Notes under the pieces: generated by a model
Told to the model about the DNA's origin: nothing
Database searches by the model: none
What the model saw: only the letters and a program-made list of their open reading frames with translations
Source: CAZQFV01 sp964613665
GTDB lineage: Bacteria; Chloroflexota; Chloroflexia; DTKN01
DNA: 64,000 nucleotides
Direction of reading: 5' to 3'
NCBI GenBank assembly: GCA_964613665.1
Contig: CAZTIG010000003.1
Coordinates: 62,001-126,000 of the forward strand
Shown here: positions 15,263-24,825 of the stretch, piece by piece
Layout: each line of letters starts with the position of its first letter
How positions within the stretch are numbered: position 1 is the stretch's first letter
Translations under genes and position numbers: made by a program

Positions 15263-17302
15263 TCACATGGTGTCAACCTCCAATGACCCGACATCGCCGT
15301 CGACCTGGAGCTGTCCTTTTTCCACGTGGGCGCGGAGGACGTCCCCGCCGGCCTGCACCTGGCCGCCGCGCTGCTCCAGGACGCCGATGCCACCCTGGAC
15401 CTGTACCTCGGCGGCAGCAGCGGCGGCACCGCCCGCCGCCGGCTCGCCCATGCGGATCAGTCCGGCGTCGCCGCCGACCTGCACGATCTGGGCCGGCCCG
15501 GCGAAGAAGCGCTCCACCTGAATGGGCGGCTGGTCCGCTGCAGCCACCTGGGCGATCTGCTCCCAGCGCGACTCCCAGCTGTTGCCGTGGCGGTCGGCGT
15601 AGCGCACGAGCAGCTCCAGGGTCAGCGTGCCAGCCCGCAGCGGCTCCAGATCACACAGGGAGAGCTCCCAGGCGACGTTGTGGTCCAACTCCGGCCGCTT
15701 TTCCGGTGGGCAGGGGCGGATGTCCTTGCTCAGGACCTGGACTACGACGTCGCAAGCCGGCGCCTCGGCCCGGTTGACCACGCGCAGCCGCAGCCGGCCG
15801 ACGTGGCCAACCTTGAGCGGATCGCCGCCGATCAACTCCACCACCAGGTAAGGGCTCCCCCGGGCTCGGGCGGCCTCCAGGCGGCATCCCTCAGCACGGG
15901 CGGCATCGCGCAGCTGGTCCCAGATCGCGGCGGCCCGCTGCCAGCGGAAGGCCGGGTGGGAGGAGGTACCAGCCGCCCTCTCCCAGGCCTGCGCCGCCCG
16001 GGTCAGGCCACCGGGGACAGCCTCGTAGACGAGGGCGGCGCGCTCGTGGTCGTGCGCCTGGGCGAAGAGCGCCGCGGCGGCCTCGTCCTGGCCGGCCAGC
16101 GCCCGCCAGGCAGCAGCCTCGGCCGGCCGTCCGTCCGCCTCGGCCCAGTCGCCCAACTGGGCGTACTGCCCCAGGTGGGCCGGCAGGGATACAATCTGCC
16201 CCGCGGCAGCCGCGACGTAGACGACATCCTGATGGCCGGCCGGACCGGCCAACGGGCCGGGCGCCGCGGGCAGATCGAACCGGGCCAGGAGGCGACCGCG
16301 GGCCGCCTCCACCGCCCACAGCCTGCCGCGGTTGTCCCCGACAAAGAGCAGTCCTTGCAGCAGGACGGGTGTGGTGATCAGGCTGGCCCCGCCGTCGTAG
16401 GACCAACGCTCCTGGCCGGTGGCGGCGTCCAGGGCGTACAAGAAGTGGTCCTGGGCACCCAGGTAGAGGATGCCGGCGGCCAGGAGCGGCGCGGCGACGA
16501 TGGCCTTGGCGGCCTGTGTCTGGAAGCGCCAGCGCACCTCGGCAGCCTGCTCGTCCAGGGCCAGCAGCGTGCCGTCGGTGAGAGCCAGGTAGATCGTCCC
16601 GGCAGCGCAGAGAGGCGCGGCACGGATGCCGGCGGCACAGTCGCGCCGCCAGGCCAGCTTGCCACTGCCTCGCTCGAAAGCCAGGAGCTCTCCGCCTTCC
16701 CACGGAGCGGCCAGAGTGCCGACGAGGACGTGCCTGGGGGTCAGGACGGGCGGCGTGGAGAAACGCGGGGAGTCGCCGCTGCGCCGGGTCCTCCAGACCG
16801 GCCGGCCCGTGCGGGCATCCAGGCAGGCCAACATGCCGTTGGTGGTGGCGAAATAGGCCTGCACCTGGTCAGCGGGATCGACGGCAGCAGCCGCGCGGAC
16901 GGCCCCCTCCAGGTTGCTGTTCCAGGCGGGCCGGCCGGCCGGGTCGAGGGCATAGAGATGGCCCTCCTCGTCGCCGCAGAGGAAGAGGGAACCAGCCCGG
17001 GCGGCGCCGCCCTCGACGGCAGCGGGAGTCTGGTGGAGCCAGCGCTGCTCTCCACTGCTGGGATCGAGCGCCAGCAGCCCGCCACCGGCCTCGCCGCGGG
17101 CGCCCAGGCTGGCCAGGAGGAGCGGTCCGGCCTGGGGCAGGTCGGCGACGGCCAGCGCCAGGACGGGGCGTGGCGCCGCGGCCGACCAGAGCGGCCGGCC
17201 GGGCTCCGGCAGGGCCTGCGGGCGGGTCCAGCCACAGCGGCAGTCTCGGCGGGAGCCGAGGTAGGAGCTGCAGGTGGGGCAGAAGATGGCGGGGTGGGGC
17301 AT
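15263..17302 (-). CDS. PQQ-like beta-propeller protein with N-terminal zinc ribbon
   Basis: The 679-residue protein opens with a short zinc ribbon (CPTC...CRCGW, residues 8-24). It continues with about seven to eight PQQ-type propeller blades (for example GGLLALDPSSGEQRW, GHLYALDPAGRPAW, LYALDAATGQERWSYDG) to residue 390, a helical repeat region, an Ig-like domain (about 500-600) and a Gly/Val-rich beta tail. There is no signal peptide, so it is cytoplasmic. Its layout matches the larger protein at 51137-54163, so the two are paralogues. Function is unknown; propellers are usual protein-binding scaffolds. The ATG at 17302 has GAAAGGA 6 to 7 bases upstream. It lies 16 bp after the next gene upstream. 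Confidence 0.8.
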   Translation of the reverse strand: MPHPAIFCPTCSSYLGSRRDCRCGWTRPQALPEPGRPLWSAAAPRPVLALAVADLPQAGPLLLASLGARGEAGGGLLALDPSSGEQRWLHQTPAAVEGGAARAGSLFLCGDEEGHLYALDPAGRPAWNSNLEGAVRAAAAVDPADQVQAYFATTNGMLACLDARTGRPVWRTRRSGDSPRFSTPPVLTPRHVLVGTLAAPWEGGELLAFERGSGKLAWRRDCAAGIRAAPLCAAGTIYLALTDGTLLALDEQAAEVRWRFQTQAAKAIVAAPLLAAGILYLGAQDHFLYALDAATGQERWSYDGGASLITTPVLLQGLLFVGDNRGRLWAVEAARGRLLARFDLPAAPGPLAGPAGHQDVVYVAAAAGQIVSLPAHLGQYAQLGDWAEADGRPAEAAAWRALAGQDEAAAALFAQAHDHERAALVYEAVPGGLTRAAQAWERAAGTSSHPAFRWQRAAAIWDQLRDAARAEGCRLEAARARGSPYLVVELIGGDPLKVGHVGRLRLRVVNRAEAPACDVVVQVLSKDIRPCPPEKRPELDHNVAWELSLCDLEPLRAGTLTLELLVRYADRHGNSWESRWEQIAQVAAADQPPIQVERFFAGPAQIVQVGGDAGLIRMGEPAAGGAAAAAAEVQVQGGIGVLEQRGGQVQAGGDVLRAHVEKGQLQVDGDVGSLEVDTM

Positions 17303-17318
17303 TGCCTTTTCCTTTCGG

Positions 17319-17861
17319 CTACGGCTCCTGGGGTCCCAGCTCCTCCAGCACCCGGCCCAACTCGCCCAGGTCCTGGCCAATAGGCAGCTCATTCAGATCC
17401 ACGGTCAGCGGCACACTCACGCTGATGGGCAGGTTCATGGAGATGGGCACGGTGGTGCTGACCTGGACCGGGACGATGGTCCTGACGGGGATGTCCAGGT
17501 GGATAGGAAAGGTCTGGGAGATCAGCCCGATGGCCGGCACGTCTATGTTGATGCGAAAGGCGGTATCCACCGGGACAACCTCGTCCACGCTCACCTCCAC
17601 CGTACGGCGGAGGGGGAAGTCGACGCGCAGCGGCCAATCCTGGCGGATAGTGACGTTCAGCGTGAGCGGCTCCTCGCTGGCCTGCCGCAGGGAGGAGCCC
17701 AGGCCGGCGGCGGCCTCGACGACGGGCGTGGCCTGGCTGTAGATACGCCAGCCGGCGTAGAGCATGACCCCGTTGACGACCAGGGAGAGCAGGGTAAGCA
17801 CCAGCAGCACGGTGAAGGCGGCCCAGGAAGGGCCGGGGCGGGAGCGCTGCGGATAGGTCAA
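17319..17861 (-). CDS. Single-pass membrane protein with beta-rich outer domain
   Basis: The 180-residue protein has one transmembrane helix (about residues 13-37) and then a 140-residue domain full of alternating hydrophobic strands (VPVDTAFRINIDVPAIGL, VPVQVSTTVPISMNLPI) that should be outside the membrane. I do not recognise the family. The start is TTG at 17861 with AGGAGGT 4 to 5 bases upstream. It precedes the PQQ-repeat gene by 16 bp and is probably in its operon. It may anchor that complex to the membrane (inference). Confidence 0.65.
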   Translation of the reverse strand: MTYPQRSRPGPSWAAFTVLLVLTLLSLVVNGVMLYAGWRIYSQATPVVEAAAGLGSSLRQASEEPLTLNVTIRQDWPLRVDFPLRRTVEVSVDEVVPVDTAFRINIDVPAIGLISQTFPIHLDIPVRTIVPVQVSTTVPISMNLPISVSVPLTVDLNELPIGQDLGELGRVLEELGPQEP

Positions 17862-17879
17862 GGGTACCTCCTAGAGTGG

Positions 17880-17930
17880 TTGCAGGTTACAGGTTACAAG
17901 TCACAGGTTGCAGGTCACGGGTTACAGATC
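17880..17930. repeat. Degenerate heptanucleotide tandem repeat
   Basis: Six to seven units of 7 bp resembling AGGTTAC (AGGTTAC, AGGTTAC, AAGTCAC, AGGTTGC, AGGTCAC, GGGTTAC) lie just upstream of the membrane-protein gene start at 17861. The rest of the spacer to 18049 holds only the direct repeat described next. Confidence 0.7.
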
Positions 17931-18049
17931 TCTTGGCAAGTTGGCCCGCACTTGGCTCTTCAAGCAGTCCTCAGGCAACGGCCCAGCAGGCGCGGGATCA
18001 TAACAATGAGTTTTAGACCACGCCGAAGATATCCTGTACCCTCGGGTCA

Positions 18050-19858
<1,809 letters not shown>

Positions 19859-19922
19859 CGGACCTCCTTGTCCAGCCGCAGTTCGTGTTACACCATCCAT
19901 CTCCCCCCCTTCCTTGAAGTGT

Positions 19923-20008
19923 CTCCTTGCTTCCTGCTTCCTGCTTCCTGCTTCTTGCTTCTTGCTTCTTGCTTCCTGCCTCTTGCTTCCTGCCTCTTGC
20001 CTCTTGCT
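19923..20008. repeat. Heptanucleotide tandem repeat in a transcript leader
   Basis: About twelve near-perfect units of 7 bp (GCTTCCT, GCTTCTT, GCCTCTT) lie between the minus-strand promoter at 20009-20037 and the kinase start. On the transcript they read as a purine-rich string of AGGAAGC/AAGAAGC units, each resembling a weak Shine-Dalgarno element. Confidence 0.85.
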
Positions 20009-20037
20009 ATTATACCGCCGCCGGGCCGAGAGTTCAA
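20009..20037 (-). promoter_or_regulatory. Strong sigma-70-type promoter for the kinase gene
   Basis: The minus strand carries TTGAAC (20032-20037), a 17-bp spacer and a perfect TATAAT (20009-20014). It points to the kinase at 19858, across the 7-bp repeat. Confidence 0.7.
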
Positions 20038-20044
20038 GCCGGCA

Positions 20045-20073
20045 TTGCCTCCCCGCCCAAGATATGGTATGAT
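20045..20073 (+). promoter_or_regulatory. Sigma-70-type promoter for the MIT-AAA ATPase operon
   Basis: TTGCCT (20045-20050), a 17-bp spacer and TATGAT (20068-20073) stand 44 bp before the ATPase start. It is divergent from, and only 7 bp away from, the kinase promoter. Confidence 0.65.
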
Positions 20074-20116
20074 ACCCCCGGCGGCGCACGGCGGCACCGA
20101 GAAAAGGAGGGAACCC

Positions 20117-21199
20117 ATGGACTTTTTCCGCACCCAGGCCGGCCGGCACATGACCCAGGCGATGGCCCAGGAGCGCGGCGGCAACATGCAAAAGGCCCAC
20201 TACCACTACCTCAAGGCCGCCGAGTACCTCTACAAGGCCGCCCGCCAGGTGCCGGCCGAGGAGCAGGAGCGCATCGTCGTCCAGGCCGAGGCACTGCTGC
20301 AGCGCGCCCAGGCCGTGGAAAAGGCCGGCCTGGCCCCGCCCGAGGCCGCCGCGGCCGGCGAGGCCCCCGCCTGGCTGGTCGCCGAGCGGCCCTCCATCCG
20401 TTTCGCCGATGTGGCCGGCCTGGACGAGGTCAAGGAGCAGATCCGCCTGCGCCTGGTCTACCCCTTTACCCACCCGGAGAAGGCCCGCCACTACGGCATC
20501 AAGCAGGGCGGCGGCCTGCTCCTCTACGGCCCCCCCGGCACCGGCAAGACCATGCTCGCCCGCGCCGTGGCCGGCGAGATCGACGCCCCTTTCTACACGG
20601 TCAAGCCCTCCGACATCATGAGCAAATGGGTCGGCGAGGCCGAGCAGAACATCGCCCGCCTCTTCCAGGCCGCCCGCAGCACCGCCCGCGCCGTGATCTT
20701 CATCGACGAGGTCGAGTCGCTCATGCCGCGCCGGCGCGACAGCGCTTCCACGGTGATGCAACGGGTCGTCCCGCAGATCCTGACCGAGATGCAGGGCTTT
20801 GAGGAGCACGCCGGCGCTCTCCTCTTTGTCGGTGCCACCAACGAGCCCTGGTCGCTGGACACGGCTGCGCTGCGCCCAGGCCGCTTCGACGAAAAGGTCT
20901 ATATTCCCCTGCCCGACCTGCCGGCCCGGCTGCGCATACTCGAGCTGCACACCCGCAAGCGACCGCTGGACCAGGACGTGGACCTGGAAGAGCTGGCCCA
21001 TCTCGCCGAGGGCTACAGCGGCGCCGACCTCGTCCATATGTGCGAGAAGGTCGCCGACCTGGCCTTTCTCGAGGCCGTCCAGACCGGCGAGGACCGGCCC
21101 ATCGCCATGGCCGACTTCCTCTCTGCCTTCCAGGAAGTGCAGCCCTCGGTCACGGCCAAGGACCTGGCCAGGTTCGAGAAGTTCGAGCAGAACGCGTAA
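20117..21199 (+). CDS. Vps4-like AAA ATPase with N-terminal MIT-type helical domain
   Basis: The 360-residue protein has a three-helix MIT-like domain (residues 8-70) and one classical AAA domain: Walker A GPPGTGKT at 138-145, pore loop SKWVGEAE, Walker B IFIDEVE at 193-199, sensor 1 GATN and the arginine-finger segment GRFDEKVYIPLPD. The pore loop and YIPLP segment match the Vps4/katanin group. Vps4 pulls apart ESCRT-III polymers. A second such ATPase lies at 28129-29301. The ATG at 20117 has AAAAGGAGG 7 bases upstream. It is followed after 12 bp by a metallopeptidase-like gene. Confidence 0.88.
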   Translation: MDFFRTQAGRHMTQAMAQERGGNMQKAHYHYLKAAEYLYKAARQVPAEEQERIVVQAEALLQRAQAVEKAGLAPPEAAAAGEAPAWLVAERPSIRFADVAGLDEVKEQIRLRLVYPFTHPEKARHYGIKQGGGLLLYGPPGTGKTMLARAVAGEIDAPFYTVKPSDIMSKWVGEAEQNIARLFQAARSTARAVIFIDEVESLMPRRRDSASTVMQRVVPQILTEMQGFEEHAGALLFVGATNEPWSLDTAALRPGRFDEKVYIPLPDLPARLRILELHTRKRPLDQDVDLEELAHLAEGYSGADLVHMCEKVADLAFLEAVQTGEDRPIAMADFLSAFQEVQPSVTAKDLARFEKFEQNA

Positions 21200-21211
21200 G
21201 GAGACCGCCCC

Positions 21212-22576
21212 ATGCCCGATCCCCAGGATATCCAGCGCGAGTTTGAGGCCCGCCTGGAGCAGCGCATGCTGCGCCACGGGCGCGGGCAGCTCCTCCAGGA
21301 CCTCCGCCGCAGCCTGGAGGAGTACGAGCAGCAGCTGCAGTCGCGCCTGCAGGCCTGGGAAGAGGGCAGCCGCGGCGCTGCCAGCCGCAGCGTGGGCGCG
21401 GTCGCTCCCTGGCCGGCCGTCAGCCGCCGCGTGGACCTGCAGGGCGCCGCCGCGCTCCAGGAGATGGACCGGCTGATGTGGGATTCCTTTGGCCTGGCCG
21501 GCCTCTTCCCCTACCGCGCCTTTGCCGACTACCCGCTGGTCTATTGCGAGACGCTGGAAGAGTACCTCGTCCCGCTGCTCGAGACGCTCGACGCCTCCGA
21601 GAGCACCCGCCAGGAGTGGCTGGAGACCCTGAAACGCCAAGCCGAGGAGGGAGCCCGCCAGGGCAGCGGCGAGATGGGCTACAACCTGCCCGGGAGGGGC
21701 TGCTTCCTCAACGGCTGGTTCCTGGCCTACGGCCGGGCGGCCAGCGCCCGCGCCGCCCTGGCCGACCCCACGGTCTTCCCCAGCATCCTGGCCACCGTGG
21801 CCCACGAACGCCAGGGACACGGTTTCCTGGTGATCTACACCCAGTTGGGCGCGGAAAAGGCCCGCCTGGGCCTGCAGCGCTACGAGATCGCCCGACGCTT
21901 CAACCTGCGGCGCAGCGATACCCCCGAGAGCGCCCTGCTGGGGGAGAAGGAGGGCATTGTCTTCTACTCCTCGCTGCTGCTGGAGGAGGGCTGGGCCACC
22001 TGGATCGAGCAGCAGATGTCCAGCCTGGCCCACCAAGCCGGCCTGACGGTGCAGGAGCCGCGCTTGCCCTCGCGGGGCTACACCGTCGCGCGGGTGGGTG
22101 ACCTCCTGCAGCGGCTGCAGGCCGGCCGCAGCGACCAGGCGGAGGCTGCCCGGGCAGCGCTCGACGCGCTGGCCGCCCTCTTCATCCGGGAGAGCCCCAG
22201 CGACGTGCTGATCCACCAGGCCGTGCGCATCCTGCAGCAGGCCGGGCCCGCCCTGGACGAGGCCTTTGGCCGCGAGTTCGGCCAGCCCTCGCCCTACGTG
22301 CTGGGTTACCTGCTGCTGCAGCGGCTGGCCGGTGCCGTGGGCCCGCGCTGCGTGCCCCATGCGGTGGGCTTGGCGGGCAACTTGAGCTACGGTCTGCAGA
22401 GCATCTCTGTGAGTGACCTGGAGTCGGTGGTGGCGGAGAACCCTCGCCTGAACGCCGACAGCCGGTTGGCCCTGCTGGGCAGCCTGCAGCTGCAGCGCCC
22501 CGGCGACGTGGCCGAACTGGCCCGCCTGGCACGAGAGGAGCTGAACCTGGCCGTGCCCGAGGGGTGGCCGTGCTAG
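21212..22576 (+). CDS. Putative zinc metallopeptidase-like protein
   Basis: The 454-residue protein starts with a coiled-coil stretch (residues 8-50, FEARLEQRML...EEYEQQLQ). A likely metal site follows: HERQGHGF from His198, then EEGWATWIEQ from Glu258. This pairing resembles gluzincin peptidases of the DUF885 type (HExxPGH and EGWA), though the spacing HExxxH differs from the usual motif. Family assignment is therefore tentative. No signal peptide is visible. It lies 12 bp after the MIT-AAA gene with AAGGAG before the ATG. A link to ATPase-driven unfolding is possible but not shown. Confidence 0.6.
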   Translation: MPDPQDIQREFEARLEQRMLRHGRGQLLQDLRRSLEEYEQQLQSRLQAWEEGSRGAASRSVGAVAPWPAVSRRVDLQGAAALQEMDRLMWDSFGLAGLFPYRAFADYPLVYCETLEEYLVPLLETLDASESTRQEWLETLKRQAEEGARQGSGEMGYNLPGRGCFLNGWFLAYGRAASARAALADPTVFPSILATVAHERQGHGFLVIYTQLGAEKARLGLQRYEIARRFNLRRSDTPESALLGEKEGIVFYSSLLLEEGWATWIEQQMSSLAHQAGLTVQEPRLPSRGYTVARVGDLLQRLQAGRSDQAEAARAALDALAALFIRESPSDVLIHQAVRILQQAGPALDEAFGREFGQPSPYVLGYLLLQRLAGAVGPRCVPHAVGLAGNLSYGLQSISVSDLESVVAENPRLNADSRLALLGSLQLQRPGDVAELARLAREELNLAVPEGWPC

Positions 22577-22637
22577 CCAGGAGGAGGAAAGGGGAGCCCA
22601 GGGGATACGACAGAGGCAAGATCAAGAGGAGATCACC

Positions 22638-24599
22638 ATGGCCGGCCAGGAGTCGAAGAAGACACTGGGGAGGTATGAGATTCAGGAAGAACTGGGGAAG
22701 GGGGCCTTTGCTACCGTCTATCGGGCGCGGGACACGGTCCTGAACCGCGAGGTCGCGCTCAAGGTGCTGCACCCGCAGTTACTGGTGGATCCGGACTGGG
22801 TAGCGCGCTTCAGCCGCGAGGCCCAGGTGATGGCCAACCTGCGCCATCCCCACATCGTCGCCATATACGACGTGGTCGAGGGGGAGGGCCGGCTCTACAT
22901 CGTCATGGAGCTGGCCCGCGGCCCGCACCTGGGGCGGCGCATCGCCGAGCGGGGCCGGTTGAGCTGGGCCGAGATGCTGGCCGTTCTGGGGCCGGTCGCG
23001 GCGGCGCTAGACCATGCCCATGGGCAGGGGGTGGTGCACCGCGATCTCAAGCCGGCTAACATTCTACTGGACAGCGAACGAGGGCCGCTGGTGAGCGATT
23101 TTGGCTTTGCCCGGCTGGTGGGGGAGTCGTCGCTCAGCGGCTCTTACAGCGGCGGTGTGGTGGGCACCCCGGCCTACATCGCCCCCGAGGTGTGGCGGGG
23201 AGAGAAGGCCGGCCCCGCCGCCGACATCTACGCCCTGGGCTGCATCGTCTGGGAGATGCTGCGCGGGGCGGCCCTTTTCCAGGGCGACTCCCCGGCCGTG
23301 GTGATGCAGAAGCACCTGCTGGAGGGTCCGCAGTTCCCGCAGGTGCGGCCGGCGGGGTCGCCGCCGTGGCTGGAGGAGGTGCTGCGCCAGGCCCTGGCCC
23401 AGGAGCCGGGGCAGCGCTGGAGCAGCGCGGGCGAGCTGGCGCGGGCGCTGGAGGCGGCCCTGGGCGGTCTTTCGGGCGGGGGGAGAAAGGAGGGCGGGGA
23501 GGCCGCCTACCGGGCCGCCCTGCGCCAGGCCTGGCTGGCCGACAGGCTCGAACAGGCCGAGGCGGCGCTGCGCCCGCTGCGCCAGCGCCTGCGGCCGGCC
23601 GAGGCGCGGCGGGTCGAGGAGGAGGTCCGCGGCGAAGTGGCCCAGGCCCTGCTGGAGCAGGGCCGCAGAGAGGAGGCCGCCGGCCAGGCCGAGGAGGCCG
23701 CGGTCACCTACCGCCGGGTGCTGCAGGCCGCGCCAGAGGGGCCCGCGGCGGCGCAGGTGCAGGAGGCACGGCGGCGCTGGCTGGACATGGCCCAGGAGTG
23801 GCAGGAGGCCGGCGGGACCGCGGAGGCGCGCTGGTGGGCCGGCCTGGCGGAGGCCGTGGCAGGCACGACGATTCCGAACAGACAGCCTTTCGAGCCCGAG
23901 CTGGTGCGCATCCCGGCCGGCGAGTTCCTCATGGGCAGCGACAAGAAGAAGGATCCCAAGGCCTTTGATGACGAACTCCCGCAGCACCGCCTCTACCTGC
24001 CCGAGTACCACATCGCCCGCACGCCGGTGACCAACGCCCAGTACGCCGCCTTCGTGCGGGCGGCCGGCTACCAGGCGCCGGAGCACTGGCAGGGCGGCCG
24101 GCCGCCGGCGGGGGAGGAGGAGCACCCGGTGGTGTACGTCTCCTGGGAGGACGCCCTGGCCTACTGCCACTGGCTGGCCGAGGCCACCGGCCGGCCGTAC
24201 ACCCTGCCCAGCGAGGCCGAGTGGGAAAAGGCCGCCCGCGGGCCCGATGGGCGCGTCTACCCCTGGGGGGACGAGTGGGACGCCCGGCGCTGCAACAGCT
24301 CAGAAGGGGGCAAGGGCGGGACCACCCCGGTGGGGGCCTACCCGGCCGGGGCCAGCCCCTACGGCCTGCTGGACATGGCCGGCAACGTCTGGGAGTGGAC
24401 CAGGAGCCTGTACCAGCCCTACCCCTACGACCCCGGCGACGGTCGGGAGGATCTGGGCCCGTCGGGGCCGCGGGTGCTGCGCGGGGGCTCCTGGGTCAGC
24501 GACGAATGGAATTCGCGCGCGGCCTACCGCAACGGCATCATCCCGGACTTCCACGACGTCTACATCTGTTTTCGGTGCGTCGTGTTGCCAGGACACTGA
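22638..24599 (+). CDS. Ser/Thr kinase fused to a formylglycine-enzyme-like (SUMF1) domain
   Basis: The 653-residue protein has a Hanks-type kinase domain (about 12-275; LGKGAFATVYRA, VVHRDLKPANILL, DFGFARL, APEVW). A helical linker (280-410) follows, then a SUMF1/FGE-type domain (417-650; VRIPAGEFLMGS, TLPSEAEWEKAARGP, NVWEWTRS, RVLRGGSW). The active-site cysteines of true formylglycine enzymes are not seen after RGGSW, so it is probably a binding module. Such fusions are common in Chloroflexota and similar bacteria. AGGAG stands 5 to 6 bases before the ATG. The kinase part is closest to the one at 18050. Confidence 0.88.
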   Translation: MAGQESKKTLGRYEIQEELGKGAFATVYRARDTVLNREVALKVLHPQLLVDPDWVARFSREAQVMANLRHPHIVAIYDVVEGEGRLYIVMELARGPHLGRRIAERGRLSWAEMLAVLGPVAAALDHAHGQGVVHRDLKPANILLDSERGPLVSDFGFARLVGESSLSGSYSGGVVGTPAYIAPEVWRGEKAGPAADIYALGCIVWEMLRGAALFQGDSPAVVMQKHLLEGPQFPQVRPAGSPPWLEEVLRQALAQEPGQRWSSAGELARALEAALGGLSGGGRKEGGEAAYRAALRQAWLADRLEQAEAALRPLRQRLRPAEARRVEEEVRGEVAQALLEQGRREEAAGQAEEAAVTYRRVLQAAPEGPAAAQVQEARRRWLDMAQEWQEAGGTAEARWWAGLAEAVAGTTIPNRQPFEPELVRIPAGEFLMGSDKKKDPKAFDDELPQHRLYLPEYHIARTPVTNAQYAAFVRAAGYQAPEHWQGGRPPAGEEEHPVVYVSWEDALAYCHWLAEATGRPYTLPSEAEWEKAARGPDGRVYPWGDEWDARRCNSSEGGKGGTTPVGAYPAGASPYGLLDMAGNVWEWTRSLYQPYPYDPGDGREDLGPSGPRVLRGGSWVSDEWNSRAAYRNGIIPDFHDVYICFRCVVLPGH

Positions 24600-24636
24600 G
24601 TTTCTGGATTGCTGGGTACTGGATTTCTGCGGGGGA

Positions 24637-24700
24637 GTTTGAGGGGGCGGGCCCCCTCAAACCGTGGGGGAGTCCAGAGGGGGCTTTGCCCCCTCTGGAC
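24637..24700. terminator. Two tandem hairpins between convergent genes
   Basis: The first (24637-24662) is a perfect 12-bp stem with arm GTTTGAGGGGGC. The second (24672-24700) is a perfect 13-bp stem with arm GTCCAGAGGGGGC and a TTT loop. Both are preceded by GGGGGAGT, so the units look like copies of one element. They lie between genes ending at 24599 and 24826 and could stop transcription from both sides; a dispersed repeat is also possible. I see nothing else in this 226-bp spacer. Confidence 0.65.
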
Positions 24701-24825
24701 GCGCGCAGCGCGGCGCGGCGTATCCTGTGGGAGCGCCTGCGCCGCCAGGGGGCAATCGCGCTGGCGCCATTGCGGACAGCAGGACTACTGCTCTGCTGCA
24801 TCACCGGAGAACCCACGGCTGAGCG

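Noticed and set aside
13227..15521. A 764-codon open frame on the plus strand opposite the glycosyltransferase and methylase genes
   Set aside because: Composition is that of an antisense shadow in GC-rich DNA (rich in Arg, Gly, Gln, Asp; no domain motif), while the other strand encodes clear TrmH and GT4 proteins.
19859..22360. N-terminal extension of the kinase frame to 1,436 codons
   Set aside because: The extension is antisense to the MIT-AAA and metallopeptidase-like genes and crosses both promoters and the 7-bp repeat.
24600..24636. A fifth heptamer repeat after the kinase-SUMF1 gene
   Set aside because: Only four poorly matching units can be aligned, so the period is not convincing.
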